Shown here in pieces: positions 8,679 to 22,742 of a stretch of DNA of 64,000 nucleotides (position 1 is the stretch's first letter; each line of letters starts with the position of its first letter). The DNA is from Streptomyces sp. CB01373 (GTDB lineage: Bacteria; Actinomycetota; Actinomycetes; Streptomycetales; Streptomycetaceae). The translations under genes were made by a program, and so were the position numbers. Where the stretch lies: positions 456,044 to 520,043 of the forward strand of contig NZ_NNBK01000002.1 in the NCBI RefSeq assembly GCF_002803075.1, in the 5' to 3' direction. Below the pieces are notes generated by a model. It saw nothing but the letters and a program-made list of their open reading frames with translations. It was not told the origin of the DNA and searched no databases.

Positions 8679-9713
8679 TCAGGGACGACTGCGGTCCCCG
8701 GGGGCCGAAGCGGTCGAACCGCGCACCACCAGCTCCGGCATGAAGACGAACTCGCTGTGCGGCGCGGGCGTCCCGCCGATCTCCTCCAGCAGCGTGCGCA
8801 CCGCGGCCTGGCCCATCGCCGGCACCGGCTTGCGTATGGTCGTCAGGGGCGGGTCGGTGAAGGCGATCAGCGGGGAGTCGTCGAAGCCCACCACGGAGAC
8901 GTCCCGGGGGACCTCCAGGCCGCGCTGCCGGGCCGCGCGGATGGCGCCGAGCGCCATCATGTCGCTGGCGCAGACGATCGCCGTGCAGTCCCGTTCGATG
9001 AGCGCGGTGGCCGCCGCCTGGCCGCCCTCCAGGGTGTAGAGGGAGTGCTGGATCAGCTCCGACTCGACGACGTCCGCGGCCAGGCCGAGCTGGTCCCGCA
9101 TGGCGCGGACGAAGCCCTCGATCTTGCGCTGGACCGGGACGAAGCGCTTCGGGCCGAGGGCCAGGCCGATGCGGGTGTGCCCCAGGGAGGCGAGGTGGGT
9201 GACCGCCAGGGTCATCGCCGCCCGGTCGTCGGGGGAGATGAACGGCGCCTGCACCTTGGGGGAGAAGCCGTCCACGAGGACGTAGGGCACGCCCTGGGCG
9301 CGCAGGCGCTCGTACCGCTCCATGTCGGCCGTGGTGTCCGCGTGCAGACCGGAGACGTAGATGATCCCGGCGACCCCGCGGTCCACCAGCATCTCGGTCA
9401 GCTCGTCCTCCGTGGACCCGCCGGGGGTCTGGGTGGCGAGCACCGGGGTGTATCCCTGCCGGGTCAGCGCCTGGCCGATGACCTGCGCCAGCGCCGGGAA
9501 GATCGGGTTCTCCAGCTCCGGGGTGATCAGCCCCACCAGGCCCTCGCTGCGCTGCCGCAGCCGCACCGGGCGCTCGTAGCCGAGGACGTCGAGGGCGGCC
9601 AGCACGGACTGGCGGGTGGTGGCGGCGACGCCGGGCTTCCCGTTCAGGACGCGGCTGACGGTCGCTTCGCTCACCCCCGCCTGGGCGGCGATGTCGGCAA
9701 GCCGTGTGGTCAC
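8679..9713 (-). CDS. malR: LacI-family maltose regulator MalR (Reg1)
   Basis: This is a 344-residue LacI-family repressor. The HTH is at the extreme N-terminus (TTRLADIAAQAGVSEATVSR, residues 2-21) with the hinge region after it; a periplasmic-binding-protein-like ligand domain fills the rest. Length, position and divergent orientation to malE match MalR/Reg1 of S. coelicolor and S. lividans, which represses maltose uptake and alpha-amylase genes. I chose the GTG at 9713 because it puts the HTH at residue 2. Longer frames starting at 9806 or 9923 add Arg/Pro-rich sequence. Maltodextrin is the expected inducer. Confidence 0.9.
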   Translation of the reverse strand: MTTRLADIAAQAGVSEATVSRVLNGKPGVAATTRQSVLAALDVLGYERPVRLRQRSEGLVGLITPELENPIFPALAQVIGQALTRQGYTPVLATQTPGGSTEDELTEMLVDRGVAGIIYVSGLHADTTADMERYERLRAQGVPYVLVDGFSPKVQAPFISPDDRAAMTLAVTHLASLGHTRIGLALGPKRFVPVQRKIEGFVRAMRDQLGLAADVVESELIQHSLYTLEGGQAAATALIERDCTAIVCASDMMALGAIRAARQRGLEVPRDVSVVGFDDSPLIAFTDPPLTTIRKPVPAMGQAAVRTLLEEIGGTPAPHSEFVFMPELVVRGSTASAPGDRSRP

Positions 9714-9904
9714 GTGACCGGACTGTACCGGTCGTCCCCCGCCCTGCCCACCGATGGGGCGCCTGGCGCGAGCCGTTGAACGGCCCGCTGCGGGCTGCTG
9801 CGTCATCGCGATCCCTCGTGTTCGGTCGGCGTCCGGTCGACGTCCGGGTCTCGGCGTCCGGTCCGCAACGGGATGATTCCTCCCCCGCCACTGTCTGGCA
9901 AGGG

Positions 9905-9920
9905 CTTGCAGAGTCTTGCA
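9905..9920. promoter_or_regulatory. paired CTTGCA motifs in the malR-malE intergenic region
   Basis: CTTGCA occurs at 9905-9910 and again at 9915-9920, exactly 10 bp apart, on one face of the helix. The CTTGCA/CTTGCAG direct repeat is the motif described for glucose and MalR control of Streptomyces amylase promoters. It lies about 190 bases before malR and is a plausible auto-regulatory site. No experiment is available here. Confidence 0.55.
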
Positions 9921-10007
9921 CAAGTGTCCGACGAGCCGCCTGTCCGCGTGAAATCAGGGCCGTAGGACCCGCAGGGGCGGGTCACGAAGCGGTAACTGGC
10001 GCGGTGT

Positions 10008-10060
10008 CTTGCACTTTTTTTCTGCAAGGTCTTTCGCCGGGCTTGCAACGCTGTTACGTT
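10008..10060 (+). promoter_or_regulatory. malE promoter with MalR-type CTTGCA sites
   Basis: CTTGCA (10008-10013) and TGCAAG (10023-10028) form an inverted repeat across a T-rich spacer. A third CTTGCA lies at 10042-10047, in inverted orientation to TGCAAG. TACGTT at 10055-10060 is a likely -10 element, 13 bp downstream of the start of the last CTTGCA. The amylase-pullulanase promoter has the same CTTGC-to-TACGTT distance. A LacI-type repressor bound here would block RNA polymerase. MalR is the obvious candidate; this is inferred from position and motif. Confidence 0.65.
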
Positions 10061-10158
10061 TCCGGTCGCCCGGCGGCGGCAATGGCGCGGTCGGAAAGTC
10101 GGCAGGACGGCGGACGGGGCCGTTACCTGTTCACGGGCTTAACCCTCAAGGAGAACTC

Positions 10159-11430
10159 ATGCGGCGTGGCATAGCGGCCACCGCGCTGGTGGCGTCCCTC
10201 GCCCTCACGGCGACGGCGTGCGGCGGGAGCGACAACGGCGACAAGTCGGACGGTCCGGTGACCATCACCTGGTGGGACACCTCCAACGCCACCAACGAGG
10301 CACCGACGTACCAGGCCCTGGTCAAGCAGTTCGAAGCGGCCAACAAGGACATCAAGGTCAAGTACGTCAACGTCCAGTTCGACCAGGCGCAGAACAAGTT
10401 CGACACGGCCGCCGGCTCCAAGGGCGCCCCGGACGTGCTGCGCTCCGAGGTCGGCTGGACCCCGGCCTTCGCCAAGAAGGGCTACTTCGTGCCGCTGGAC
10501 GGCACCGAGGCCCTCGCCGACCAGGACAAGTTCCAGCCCAGCCTGGTCACGCAGGCCCAGTACGAGGGCAAGACCTACGGCGTCCCGTTCGTCACCGACA
10601 CCCTGGCCCTGGTCTACAACAAGGCCCTGTTCAAGAAGGCCGGCATCGCCGAGGCCCCCAAGACCTGGGACGAGCTGAAGTCCGCCGCCGCCAAGATCAA
10701 GGACAAGACCGGCGTCGACGGCTACTGGGGCTCCACCCAGGCCTACTACGCCCAGAGCTTCCTCTACGGCGAGGGCACCAACACCGTCGACGCCGACGCC
10801 AAGAAGATCACGATGAACTCGGCGCCCGCCAAGAAGGCCTACGGCACGTGGCTCGGCCTGTTCGACGGCAAGGGCCTGCACAAGGCCGACACCACCGCCG
10901 ACGCCTACGCCCACATCCAGGACGCGTTCATCAACGGCAAGGTCGCCGCGATCATCCAGGGTCCCTGGGAGATCACGAACTTCTACACGGGCTCCGCGTT
11001 CACGGACAAGTCCAACCTGGGCATCGCCACCGTCCCGGCCGGCTCCTCCGGCAAGGCGGGCGCCCCGACCGGCGGACACAACCTCTCGGTCTACGCCGGC
11101 TCGGACAAGGCCCACCAGGACGCGGCCATGAAGTTCGTGAACTTCATGGCCTCGGCGAAGTCCCAGGAGACCATCGCCCTGAAGAACTCCACGCTCCCCA
11201 CCCGCGACGACGCCTACACCGACGAGGTCAAGGCCGACCCCGGCATCGCGGGCTACCAGGGCGTCCTGCCCGCCGCCCAGCCGCGCCCGGCGCTGCCCGA
11301 GTACGGCTCCCTGTGGGGCCCGCTCGACACCGAGCTGCCCAAGATCGCCGCCGGCAAGGAGTCCCTGGACAAGGGCCTGAGCAACGCGGAACTCGCGATC
11401 GCCAAGCTGGTCCCCGACTTCAGCAAGTGA
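10159..11430 (+). CDS. malE: maltose/maltodextrin-binding lipoprotein MalE
   Basis: This 423-residue extracytoplasmic solute-binding protein captures maltose and maltodextrins for the MalFG permease. The N-terminus is a lipoprotein signal peptide with the lipobox LTATAC, so the mature protein starts at Cys24 or nearby and is membrane-anchored. The body has the family-1 binding-protein pattern (VTITWWDTSNATNEAPTYQA; VPFVTDTLALVYNKALFKKA). The ATG at 10159 has AAGGAG at ideal spacing; the longer frame from 10009 reads through the promoter. It is the first gene of malEFG, and a strong hairpin separates it from malF. Confidence 0.94.
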   Translation: MRRGIAATALVASLALTATACGGSDNGDKSDGPVTITWWDTSNATNEAPTYQALVKQFEAANKDIKVKYVNVQFDQAQNKFDTAAGSKGAPDVLRSEVGWTPAFAKKGYFVPLDGTEALADQDKFQPSLVTQAQYEGKTYGVPFVTDTLALVYNKALFKKAGIAEAPKTWDELKSAAAKIKDKTGVDGYWGSTQAYYAQSFLYGEGTNTVDADAKKITMNSAPAKKAYGTWLGLFDGKGLHKADTTADAYAHIQDAFINGKVAAIIQGPWEITNFYTGSAFTDKSNLGIATVPAGSSGKAGAPTGGHNLSVYAGSDKAHQDAAMKFVNFMASAKSQETIALKNSTLPTRDDAYTDEVKADPGIAGYQGVLPAAQPRPALPEYGSLWGPLDTELPKIAAGKESLDKGLSNAELAIAKLVPDFSK

Positions 11431-11436
11431 GCCGTC

Positions 11437-11482
11437 GTGGCTGTCGGAGTGCTCCCGTGAAGGGGAGGACTCCGACGGCCAC
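11437..11482 (+). terminator. long stem-loop between malE and malF
   Basis: GTGGCTGTCGGAGTGCTCCC (11437-11456) pairs with 11462-11482 around a GTGAA loop, with one G-U pair and one mismatch. No U-tract follows. Inside an operon this is best read as a partial terminator or a 3' RNA stabiliser that leaves malE mRNA in excess over malFG. That function is inferred from analogy with other binding-protein operons. Confidence 0.65.
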
Positions 11483-11530
11483 CGGCCTGTGCCCAGCCCA
11501 ACTCCCTGATCTTGCAAAAGGTGTCGAACC

Positions 11531-12535
11531 ATGACAGTCGCCATCGACCGCGCGACCGGCAGGCGCCGCGGTGACCGCGCGCCTCGGCCCGGGCTGGGGC
11601 AACGCCTGAAGAACGGCTTCCAGAAGTACTGGTACGCCTACGCGATGATCGCGCCGGTGGTCGTCGTGCTCGGCGGCCTCGTGGGCTACCCCCTGGTGCG
11701 GGGCTTCTACCTGACCCTCACCGACGCCAACAGCCTCAACTCGGCGCGCACCATCGGCGTCAACCACATCGAGGCCACCTACAAGTTCATCGGGCTGGAC
11801 AACTACCAGGACATCCTGTTCGGCCCGACCTCGTACGACCGGTTCTGGTCGCACTTCCTGTGGACCGTCTTCTGGACGGCCGCCTGCGTGTTCCTGCACT
11901 ACACCATCGGCCTCGGCCTCGCGCTCATGCTCAACCAGAAGCTGCGCGGCCGCACCTTCTACCGGCTGATGCTGGTCCTGCCATGGGCCGTGCCGACCTT
12001 CGTCACGGTCTTCTCCTGGCGGATCATGCTCGCCGACTCCGGTGTGCTCAACCAGGTGCTCGGCAATCTGCACCTGCCCCAGCCGCAGTGGCTGGAGGAC
12101 ACCTTCTGGCAGCGGTTCGCCGCGATCATGGTCAACACCTGGTGCGGTGTGCCGTTCATGATGCTCTCGCTCCTCGGCGGCCTGCAGTCCATCGACTCCA
12201 CGCTCTACGAGGCCGCGGAGGTGGACGGCGCCAACGCCTGGCAGCGGTTCCGGTACGTCACGCTGCCCGGTCTGCGCTCGGTCAGCTCCACCGTGGTGCT
12301 GCTCGGCGTCATCTGGACCTTCAACCAGTTCGCCATCATCTTCCTGCTGTTCGGCCCCTACAGCGCGCCCGACGCCCAGATCCTCGTCACCTGGGCCTAC
12401 TACCTGGGCTTCGGACAGCAGCCGCGCGACTTCGCCCAGTCCGCCGCGTACGGCGTACTGCTGCTGTCGATCCTCACCGTTTTCACCTCCTTCTACTTCC
12501 GCTGGCTGAAGCGCAATGACCAGCTCGCCGTCTGA
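11531..12535 (+). CDS. malF: maltose ABC transporter permease MalF
   Basis: The 334-residue inner-membrane permease has about six transmembrane helices, starting at about residue 38 (YAYAMIAPVVVVLGGLVGYP). The EAA loop (EAAEVDGANAWQRFRYVTLP, about residues 227-246) docks the ATPase. With MalG it forms the maltodextrin channel. No ATP-binding gene is in the operon. In Streptomyces the shared ATPase MsiK, encoded elsewhere, energises such importers. The start ATG at 11531 lies 100 bases after malE, beyond the stem-loop. Confidence 0.94.
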   Translation: MTVAIDRATGRRRGDRAPRPGLGQRLKNGFQKYWYAYAMIAPVVVVLGGLVGYPLVRGFYLTLTDANSLNSARTIGVNHIEATYKFIGLDNYQDILFGPTSYDRFWSHFLWTVFWTAACVFLHYTIGLGLALMLNQKLRGRTFYRLMLVLPWAVPTFVTVFSWRIMLADSGVLNQVLGNLHLPQPQWLEDTFWQRFAAIMVNTWCGVPFMMLSLLGGLQSIDSTLYEAAEVDGANAWQRFRYVTLPGLRSVSSTVVLLGVIWTFNQFAIIFLLFGPYSAPDAQILVTWAYYLGFGQQPRDFAQSAAYGVLLLSILTVFTSFYFRWLKRNDQLAV

Positions 12536-12554
12536 CGCCGCAGGAGCCGCCCCC

Positions 12555-13460
12555 ATGAGCACCACGACCCTCGAGAAGACACCGGCCGGACCGGCGTCCG
12601 CCCCGCCGCCCCCGCACCGGACCCGCCGGCGGGGCGAGCGCGGCCCGCTCGGCAGCGTCCTCCTGCACGGCGGCCTCGCCGTGGCGAGCCTCGTCGCGCT
12701 GGCCCCGGTGGTCTGGCTGTTCTTCCTGTCGCTCGGCCCGGACAAGGACGACTACCTGCACCCCGGCAAGATCTTCGGCAAGCTCACCTTCTCCAACTAC
12801 AGCTTCGTGCTGCAGCACACCGCCTTCTTCGACTGGCTCAAGTCGACGATGATCGTGGCCCTCGGCACCACCCTGATCGGTGTCTTCGTCGCCGCCACCA
12901 CCGGCTACGCGGTCTCGCGCATGCGCTTCCCCGGCTACAAGCAGCTGATGTGGGTGCTGCTGCTCACCCAGGCCTTCCCGATCGCCATCCTGATCGTGCC
13001 GATGTACGAGATCTTCGGCCGGTTCGGTCTCATCGACACCTACTGGGCCCTGATCGTCATCAACTGCACCACGGCCGTGCCCTACAGCGCCTGGCTGCTC
13101 AAGGGATACTTCGACACCATCCCCTTCGAGATCGACGAAGCGGGACGCATCGACGGGCTCAGCCCCTTCGGCACCTTCGTACGGCTGATCCTGCCGCTGG
13201 CCCGCCCGGGGCTGGCCGTCGCGGCCTTCTACAACTTCATCACGGCCGTCGGCGAGGTCGCGTTCGCGACCACCTTCATGCTGGACGACTCCAAGTACAC
13301 CTTCGCGGTCGGCCTGCAGAGCTTCGTCAGTGAGCACGACGCCCAGTGGAACTACATGGCCGCCACCGCGGTGTTGATCGCCATTCCTGTGTCGGTCTTC
13401 TTCTACCTTGTCCAGAAAAACCTCGTCACCGGCCTCACCGCGGGCGGCACCAAGGGCTGA
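12555..13460 (+). CDS. malG: maltose ABC transporter permease MalG
   Basis: This 301-residue partner permease has a Pro-rich cytoplasmic N-terminus and six helices. The EAA-type loop (EIDEAGRIDGLSPFGTFVRL) is in the third quarter, with the conserved EAGRIDG core of MalG proteins. The ATG at 12555 has AGGAG six bases upstream and lies 19 bases after malF. The in-frame ATG at 12516 would overlap malF and lacks a ribosome site. It completes the malEFG transporter. Confidence 0.93.
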   Translation: MSTTTLEKTPAGPASAPPPPHRTRRRGERGPLGSVLLHGGLAVASLVALAPVVWLFFLSLGPDKDDYLHPGKIFGKLTFSNYSFVLQHTAFFDWLKSTMIVALGTTLIGVFVAATTGYAVSRMRFPGYKQLMWVLLLTQAFPIAILIVPMYEIFGRFGLIDTYWALIVINCTTAVPYSAWLLKGYFDTIPFEIDEAGRIDGLSPFGTFVRLILPLARPGLAVAAFYNFITAVGEVAFATTFMLDDSKYTFAVGLQSFVSEHDAQWNYMAATAVLIAIPVSVFFYLVQKNLVTGLTAGGTKG

Positions 13461-13678
13461 CCCCCACGCGCCCGACAACGGCTCCCGCGCGCCTGACCCG
13501 CGCGGGTGGCGGCCGCGGTGCCCTCCCCGAGCTCTCCGAGCAAGGGGGCCCCTGACCCCGCGGGCACCGCGGCCGCCTCATCACCCGGACGCCGTCACCC
13601 CTGCCCACGACAAGCAATCGCCCCCCCCAGCTCTCGCCCACGCCGGAGCAGGGGAACACCCGACGCACCAAGGACGCC

Positions 13679-15367
13679 ATGAGCAAGCAGTACTTCCCGG
13701 CCGAATCCCCCCTCTCCGAAGCGGCTGCCACCACCGTCGCCCCGCGCCGCGACTGGTGGCGGGACGCGGTGATCTACCAGGTCTATCCGCGCAGCTTCGC
13801 CGACAGCGACGGCGACGGCATGGGCGACCTGGAGGGCGTACGCTCCCGCCTGCCGTACCTGCGCGACCTCGGTGTGGACGCCGTCTGGCTCAGCCCGTTC
13901 TACGCCTCCCCGCAGGCCGACGCCGGCTACGACGTCGCCGACTACCGAGCCGTCGACCCCATGTTCGGCAACCTGCTGGACGCCGACGCGCTGATCCGCG
14001 ACGCCCATGCGCTGGGTCTGCGGATCATCGTCGACATCGTGCCCAACCACTCCTCCGACCAGCACGAGTGGTTCAAGCGCGCGCTCGCGGACGGCCCCGG
14101 CTCCCCGCTGCGGGACCGCTACCACTTCCGCCCCGGCAAGGGCACGGACGGCGAACTCCCGCCCAACGACTGGGAGTCCATCTTCGGCGGCCCCGCCTGG
14201 ACCAGGGTCACCGAGCCGGACGGCACCCCTGGCGAGTGGTACCTGCACCTGTTCGCGCCCGAGCAGCCCGACTTCAACTGGGACCACCCGGCCGTCGGCG
14301 ACGAGTTCCGCTCCATCCTGCGGTTCTGGCTCGACATGGGCGTCGACGGCTTCCGTATCGACGTGGCCCACGGCCTGGTCAAGGCCGAGGGCCTGCCCGA
14401 CCTCGGCAGCCACGACCAGCTGAAGCTCCTGGGCAACGATGTCATGCCGTTCTTCGACCAGGACGGCGTGCACGCGATCTACCGCCAGTGGCGGCACATC
14501 CTCGACGAGTACTCGGGCGACCGGATCTTCGTCGCGGAGGCGTGGACCCCGACCGTCGAGCGGACCGCGAACTACGTGCGCCCCGACGAACTGCACCAGG
14601 CGTTCAACTTCCAGTACCTGGGCACCGAGTGGGACGCCGGCGAGCTGCGCGAGGTCATCGACCGCACCCTGGAGGCCATGCGCCCGGTGGGTGCCCCGGC
14701 CACCTGGGTGCTGTCCAACCACGACGTCACCCGGCACGCCACCCGGTTCGCCAACCCGCCCGGCCTCGGCACCCAGATCCGCAGCGCGGGCGACCGCGAG
14801 CTCGGCCTGCGCCGGGCGCGCGCGGCCACGCTGCTGATGCTGGCGCTGCCCGGTTCGGCGTACGTCTACCAGGGCGAGGAACTGGGCCTGCCGGACGTCG
14901 TGGACCTGCCGGACGAGGTGCGCCAGGACCCGGCGTACTTCCGGGGCGAGGGCCAGGACGGGTTCCGCGACGGATGCCGCGTGCCCATCCCGTGGACCCG
15001 CGAGGGCTCCTCCTACGGCTTCGGCGGCGGGGGCAGCTGGCTTCCGCAGCCCGCGCACTGGGGCCGGCTGAGCGTGGAGGCCCAGCAGGGCGTGCCGGGC
15101 ACCACCCTGGAGCTGTACCGCTCGGCCCTGGCCGCCCGCCGCGCCCACCGTGACCTGGGCGCCGGCGAGGCGGTGGAGTGGCTGCGCGCGCCCGAGGGCG
15201 TCCTCGCCTTCCGGCGCGGCGAGTTCGTCTGCGTGGCGAACACGACCGGCGAGTCGGTGACCATCCCGGCGTACGGCCGGGTGCTGCTCACGAGCGGCGA
15301 GGTCACGGAGGCGGACGGCGAGGCGAAGGTTCCCTCCGACACGACGGTGTGGTGGACCACGGCCTGA
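13679..15367 (+). CDS. aglA: alpha-glucosidase AglA (GH13)
   Basis: The 562-residue intracellular GH13 enzyme lacks a signal peptide and should cleave imported maltose and maltodextrins to glucose. All four GH13 regions are visible: DIVPNHSSDQHEW (I), GFRIDVAHGL with the nucleophile Asp (II), VAEAWTP with the acid/base Glu (III) and LSNHDVTRH (IV). A start of ADSDGDGMGDLEG near residue 41 is typical of oligo-1,6/alpha-glucosidases. It follows malG by 218 bases and ends at a strong terminator, so it may be read from the mal promoter or its own. Confidence 0.93.
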   Translation: MSKQYFPAESPLSEAAATTVAPRRDWWRDAVIYQVYPRSFADSDGDGMGDLEGVRSRLPYLRDLGVDAVWLSPFYASPQADAGYDVADYRAVDPMFGNLLDADALIRDAHALGLRIIVDIVPNHSSDQHEWFKRALADGPGSPLRDRYHFRPGKGTDGELPPNDWESIFGGPAWTRVTEPDGTPGEWYLHLFAPEQPDFNWDHPAVGDEFRSILRFWLDMGVDGFRIDVAHGLVKAEGLPDLGSHDQLKLLGNDVMPFFDQDGVHAIYRQWRHILDEYSGDRIFVAEAWTPTVERTANYVRPDELHQAFNFQYLGTEWDAGELREVIDRTLEAMRPVGAPATWVLSNHDVTRHATRFANPPGLGTQIRSAGDRELGLRRARAATLLMLALPGSAYVYQGEELGLPDVVDLPDEVRQDPAYFRGEGQDGFRDGCRVPIPWTREGSSYGFGGGGSWLPQPAHWGRLSVEAQQGVPGTTLELYRSALAARRAHRDLGAGEAVEWLRAPEGVLAFRRGEFVCVANTTGESVTIPAYGRVLLTSGEVTEADGEAKVPSDTTVWWTTA

Positions 15368-15401
15368 CCCGACAGGTCACAGTTTCACATCAACTCCCCA
15401 C

Positions 15402-15434
15402 GGCCCGCTGCCCGTTGAGGCAGCGGGCCTTCTA
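15402..15434 (+). terminator. terminator behind aglA
   Basis: GGCCCGCTGCC (15402-15412) and GGCAGCGGGCC (15419-15429) pair perfectly around CGTTGA, followed by TTCT. It ends the maltose operon and isolates the amylase promoter that follows directly. Confidence 0.85.
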
Positions 15435-15451
15435 CCATCCGGGGTCAACGA

Positions 15452-15472
15452 CTTGCTGAACCTTTCAGCAAG
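15452..15472. promoter_or_regulatory. 21-bp palindromic operator before the alpha-amylase gene
   Basis: CTTGCTGA (15452-15459) and TCAGCAAG (15465-15472) are perfect 8-bp inverted arms around ACCTT. The arms begin with the CTTGC core seen at malE. It lies 28-48 bases before the amylase ATG and after a TACCAT -10-like hexamer at 15433-15438, an ideal position for a LacI-family roadblock. Recognition by MalR is inferred. Confidence 0.7.
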
Positions 15473-15499
15473 AGCCTTCAACGAAGAAGGAACCCCCAC

Positions 15500-16876
15500 A
15501 TGGCCATCCGCAGACCCCTTTCATACGCGGCCGCCCTCGCCGTGGCCGCCTCCGTGGCCCTCGCGGCGCCCGCCGCCGCCTCCCCGCCCGGCACCAAGGA
15601 CGTCACCGCGGTCCTCTTCGAGTGGAACTACGCGTCGGTCGCCAAGGAGTGCGCGAACACCCTCGGCCCGGCCGGCTACGGCTACGTCCAGGTCTCCCCG
15701 CCCGCCGAGCACATCCAGGGCCCGCAGTGGTGGACGTCGTACCAGCCGGTGAGTTACAAGATCGCCGGGCGGCTGGGTGACCGCGCCGCGTTCCAGAACA
15801 TGGTCAACGCCTGCCACACGGCCGGGGTGAAGGTCGTCGTCGACACCGTCATCAACCACATGTCGGCGGGCAGCGGCACCGGCACCGGCGGTTCCTCGTA
15901 CACCAAGTACGGCTACCCGGGCCTGTACTCGAACAACGACTTCAACGACTGCAGGACCGACATCACCAACTACCAGGACCGCTACAACGTCCAGTACTGC
16001 GAACTGGTGGGCCTCGCCGACCTCAGGACCGGGTCGGACTACGTCCGCCAGGCCATCGCGGGCTACATGAACGACCTGCTCTCCCTGGGCGTCGACGGCT
16101 TCCGTGTCGACGCGGCCAAGCACATCCCGGCCGCCGACCTCGCCAACATCAAGTCGCGTCTGAAGAACCCTTCCGCCTACTGGAAGCAGGAGGTCATCCA
16201 CGGCGCGGGGGAGGCGGTCCAGCCGACCGAGTACACCGGCAACGGCGACGTCCAGGAGTTCCGCTACGCCTACGACCTCAAGCGGGTCCTCACCAACGAG
16301 AAGCTCGCCTACCTCAAGAACTACGGCGAGGGCTGGGGCTACATGAACAGTTCGGTGGCCGGCGTCTTCGTCGACAACCACGACACCGAGCGCAACGGCT
16401 CGACTCTCAGCTACAAGAACGGCGCGAACTACACGCTGGCCAACGTCTTCATGCTGGCCTGGCCCTACGGCGCCCCCGACATCAACTCCGCCTACGAGTG
16501 GTCCGACGCGGACGCCGGTCCCCCCAACGGCGGCAAGGTCAACGCCTGCTGGCAGGACGGCTGGAAGTGCCAGCACGCCTGGCCGGAGATCAAGTCCATG
16601 GTCGCCTTCCGCAACGCCACCCGCGGCCAGGCGGTGACGAACTGGTGGGACAACGGCAACAACCTCATCGTGTTCGGCCGCGGCAACAAGGGCTACGTGG
16701 TGATCAACCACGAGAACACGACGGCCGATCGCTCGTACCAGACCTCGCTCCCCGCGGGCACCTACTGCGATGTGCAGAGCAACAGGACCGTCACGGTGGA
16801 CGGCAGCGGCTGGTTCAAGGCATCGGTCGCCCCGAACACCGCCCTCGCCATCTACGCGGGAAAGCCGAGTTGCTGA
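15500..16876 (+). CDS. secreted alpha-amylase (GH13)
   Basis: This 458-residue extracellular endo-amylase starts with a signal peptide of about 28 residues ending AAPAAAS. The mature part carries GH13 regions [17 protein letters not shown] (nucleophile Asp), [12 protein letters not shown] (Glu) and [11 protein letters not shown] (Asp). It resembles the classical Streptomyces amylase (aml) but ends after domain C, so the C-terminal CBM20 starch-binding domain found in several homologues is absent. AAGAAGGAA precedes the ATG. The palindrome just upstream suggests maltose and glucose control with the transporter operon. Confidence 0.92.
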   Translation: MAIRRPLSYAAALAVAASVALAAPAAASPPGTKDVTAVLFEWNYASVAKECANTLGPAGYGYVQVSPPAEHIQGPQWWTSYQPVSYKIAGRLGDRAAFQNMVNACHTAGVKVVVDTVINHMSAGSGTGTGGSSYTKYGYPGLYSNNDFNDCRTDITNYQDRYNVQYCELVGLADLRTGSDYVRQAIAGYMNDLLSLGVDGFRVDAAKHIPAADLANIKSRLKNPSAYWKQEVIHGAGEAVQPTEYTGNGDVQEFRYAYDLKRVLTNEKLAYLKNYGEGWGYMNSSVAGVFVDNHDTERNGSTLSYKNGANYTLANVFMLAWPYGAPDINSAYEWSDADAGPPNGGKVNACWQDGWKCQHAWPEIKSMVAFRNATRGQAVTNWWDNGNNLIVFGRGNKGYVVINHENTTADRSYQTSLPAGTYCDVQSNRTVTVDGSGWFKASVAPNTALAIYAGKPSC

Positions 16877-17088
16877 CGACCCCGCGCCTGCTCCTGCGGC
16901 CGGTCGAGCCGGACGACGTACCGGCCCACCGCCGCCTGTGGACCGATCCGGAGGTGCGCCGCCACCTCGGCGGACCGGTCCCCGAGGAGACGGTGCGCGC
17001 CCGTGAACGGGGCTGCGTGGCCGCCCCCGGGCTGCTCACCATCGTGCACATGGAGGGTCAACCGCAGGTCCTCTACCGCTTCCCGTGA
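16870..17088 (+). pseudogene. N-terminal remnant of a GNAT acetyltransferase
   Basis: A short frame starting at TTG (16870), overlapping the amylase stop, encodes about 72 residues. Its first 45 look like the start of a RimJ/RimL-type N-acetyltransferase: [20 protein letters not shown], then LWTDPEVRRHLGG. The acetyl-CoA binding region is missing, and the frame ends after a short unrelated tail before the amylase terminator. No ribosome site is seen. I read it as a decayed gene end, not a functional protein. Confidence 0.55.
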
Positions 17089-17094
17089 TGGCGG

Positions 17095-17124
17095 GGCCGG
17101 CGCTCCGGGAGTGGAGCGCCGGCC
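17095..17124 (+). terminator. terminator behind the alpha-amylase
   Basis: GGCCGGCGCTCC and GGAGCGCCGGCC pair perfectly around GGGAGT. It lies after the GNAT remnant and separates the amylase from the amylase-pullulanase promoter. Confidence 0.8.
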
Positions 17125-17180
17125 TCCGTCGGGGCGGGCGGCCGGTTGCGTGAAAAAAGTTGCCATGAGTTTCAGGGGTA

Positions 17181-17210
17181 TTGCAGTAAGGCTTGCGCAG
17201 GCGATACGTT
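17181..17210 (+). promoter_or_regulatory. amylase-pullulanase promoter with CTTGC motifs
   Basis: TTGCAG (17181-17186) and TACGTT (17205-17210) are 18 bp apart and fit -35 and -10 elements. CTTGCG at 17192-17197 lies between them, so that TTGC recurs 12 bp apart. The CTTGC-to-TACGTT distance (13 bp) equals that at malE. This supports shared control by MalR. Confidence 0.6.
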
Positions 17211-17292
17211 CGCGGCCGCGCCCGGTGGCCCTGTTGATGGCCGGGGCGAGGGGTCGCAGTCAAGTGAGCCGTACCGCCAAGGAGTTCACCCC

Positions 17293-22707
<5,415 letters not shown>

Positions 22708-22742
22708 CGCGGGTCCCCGGCCGGCCCGGAACAGGAGAGCTC

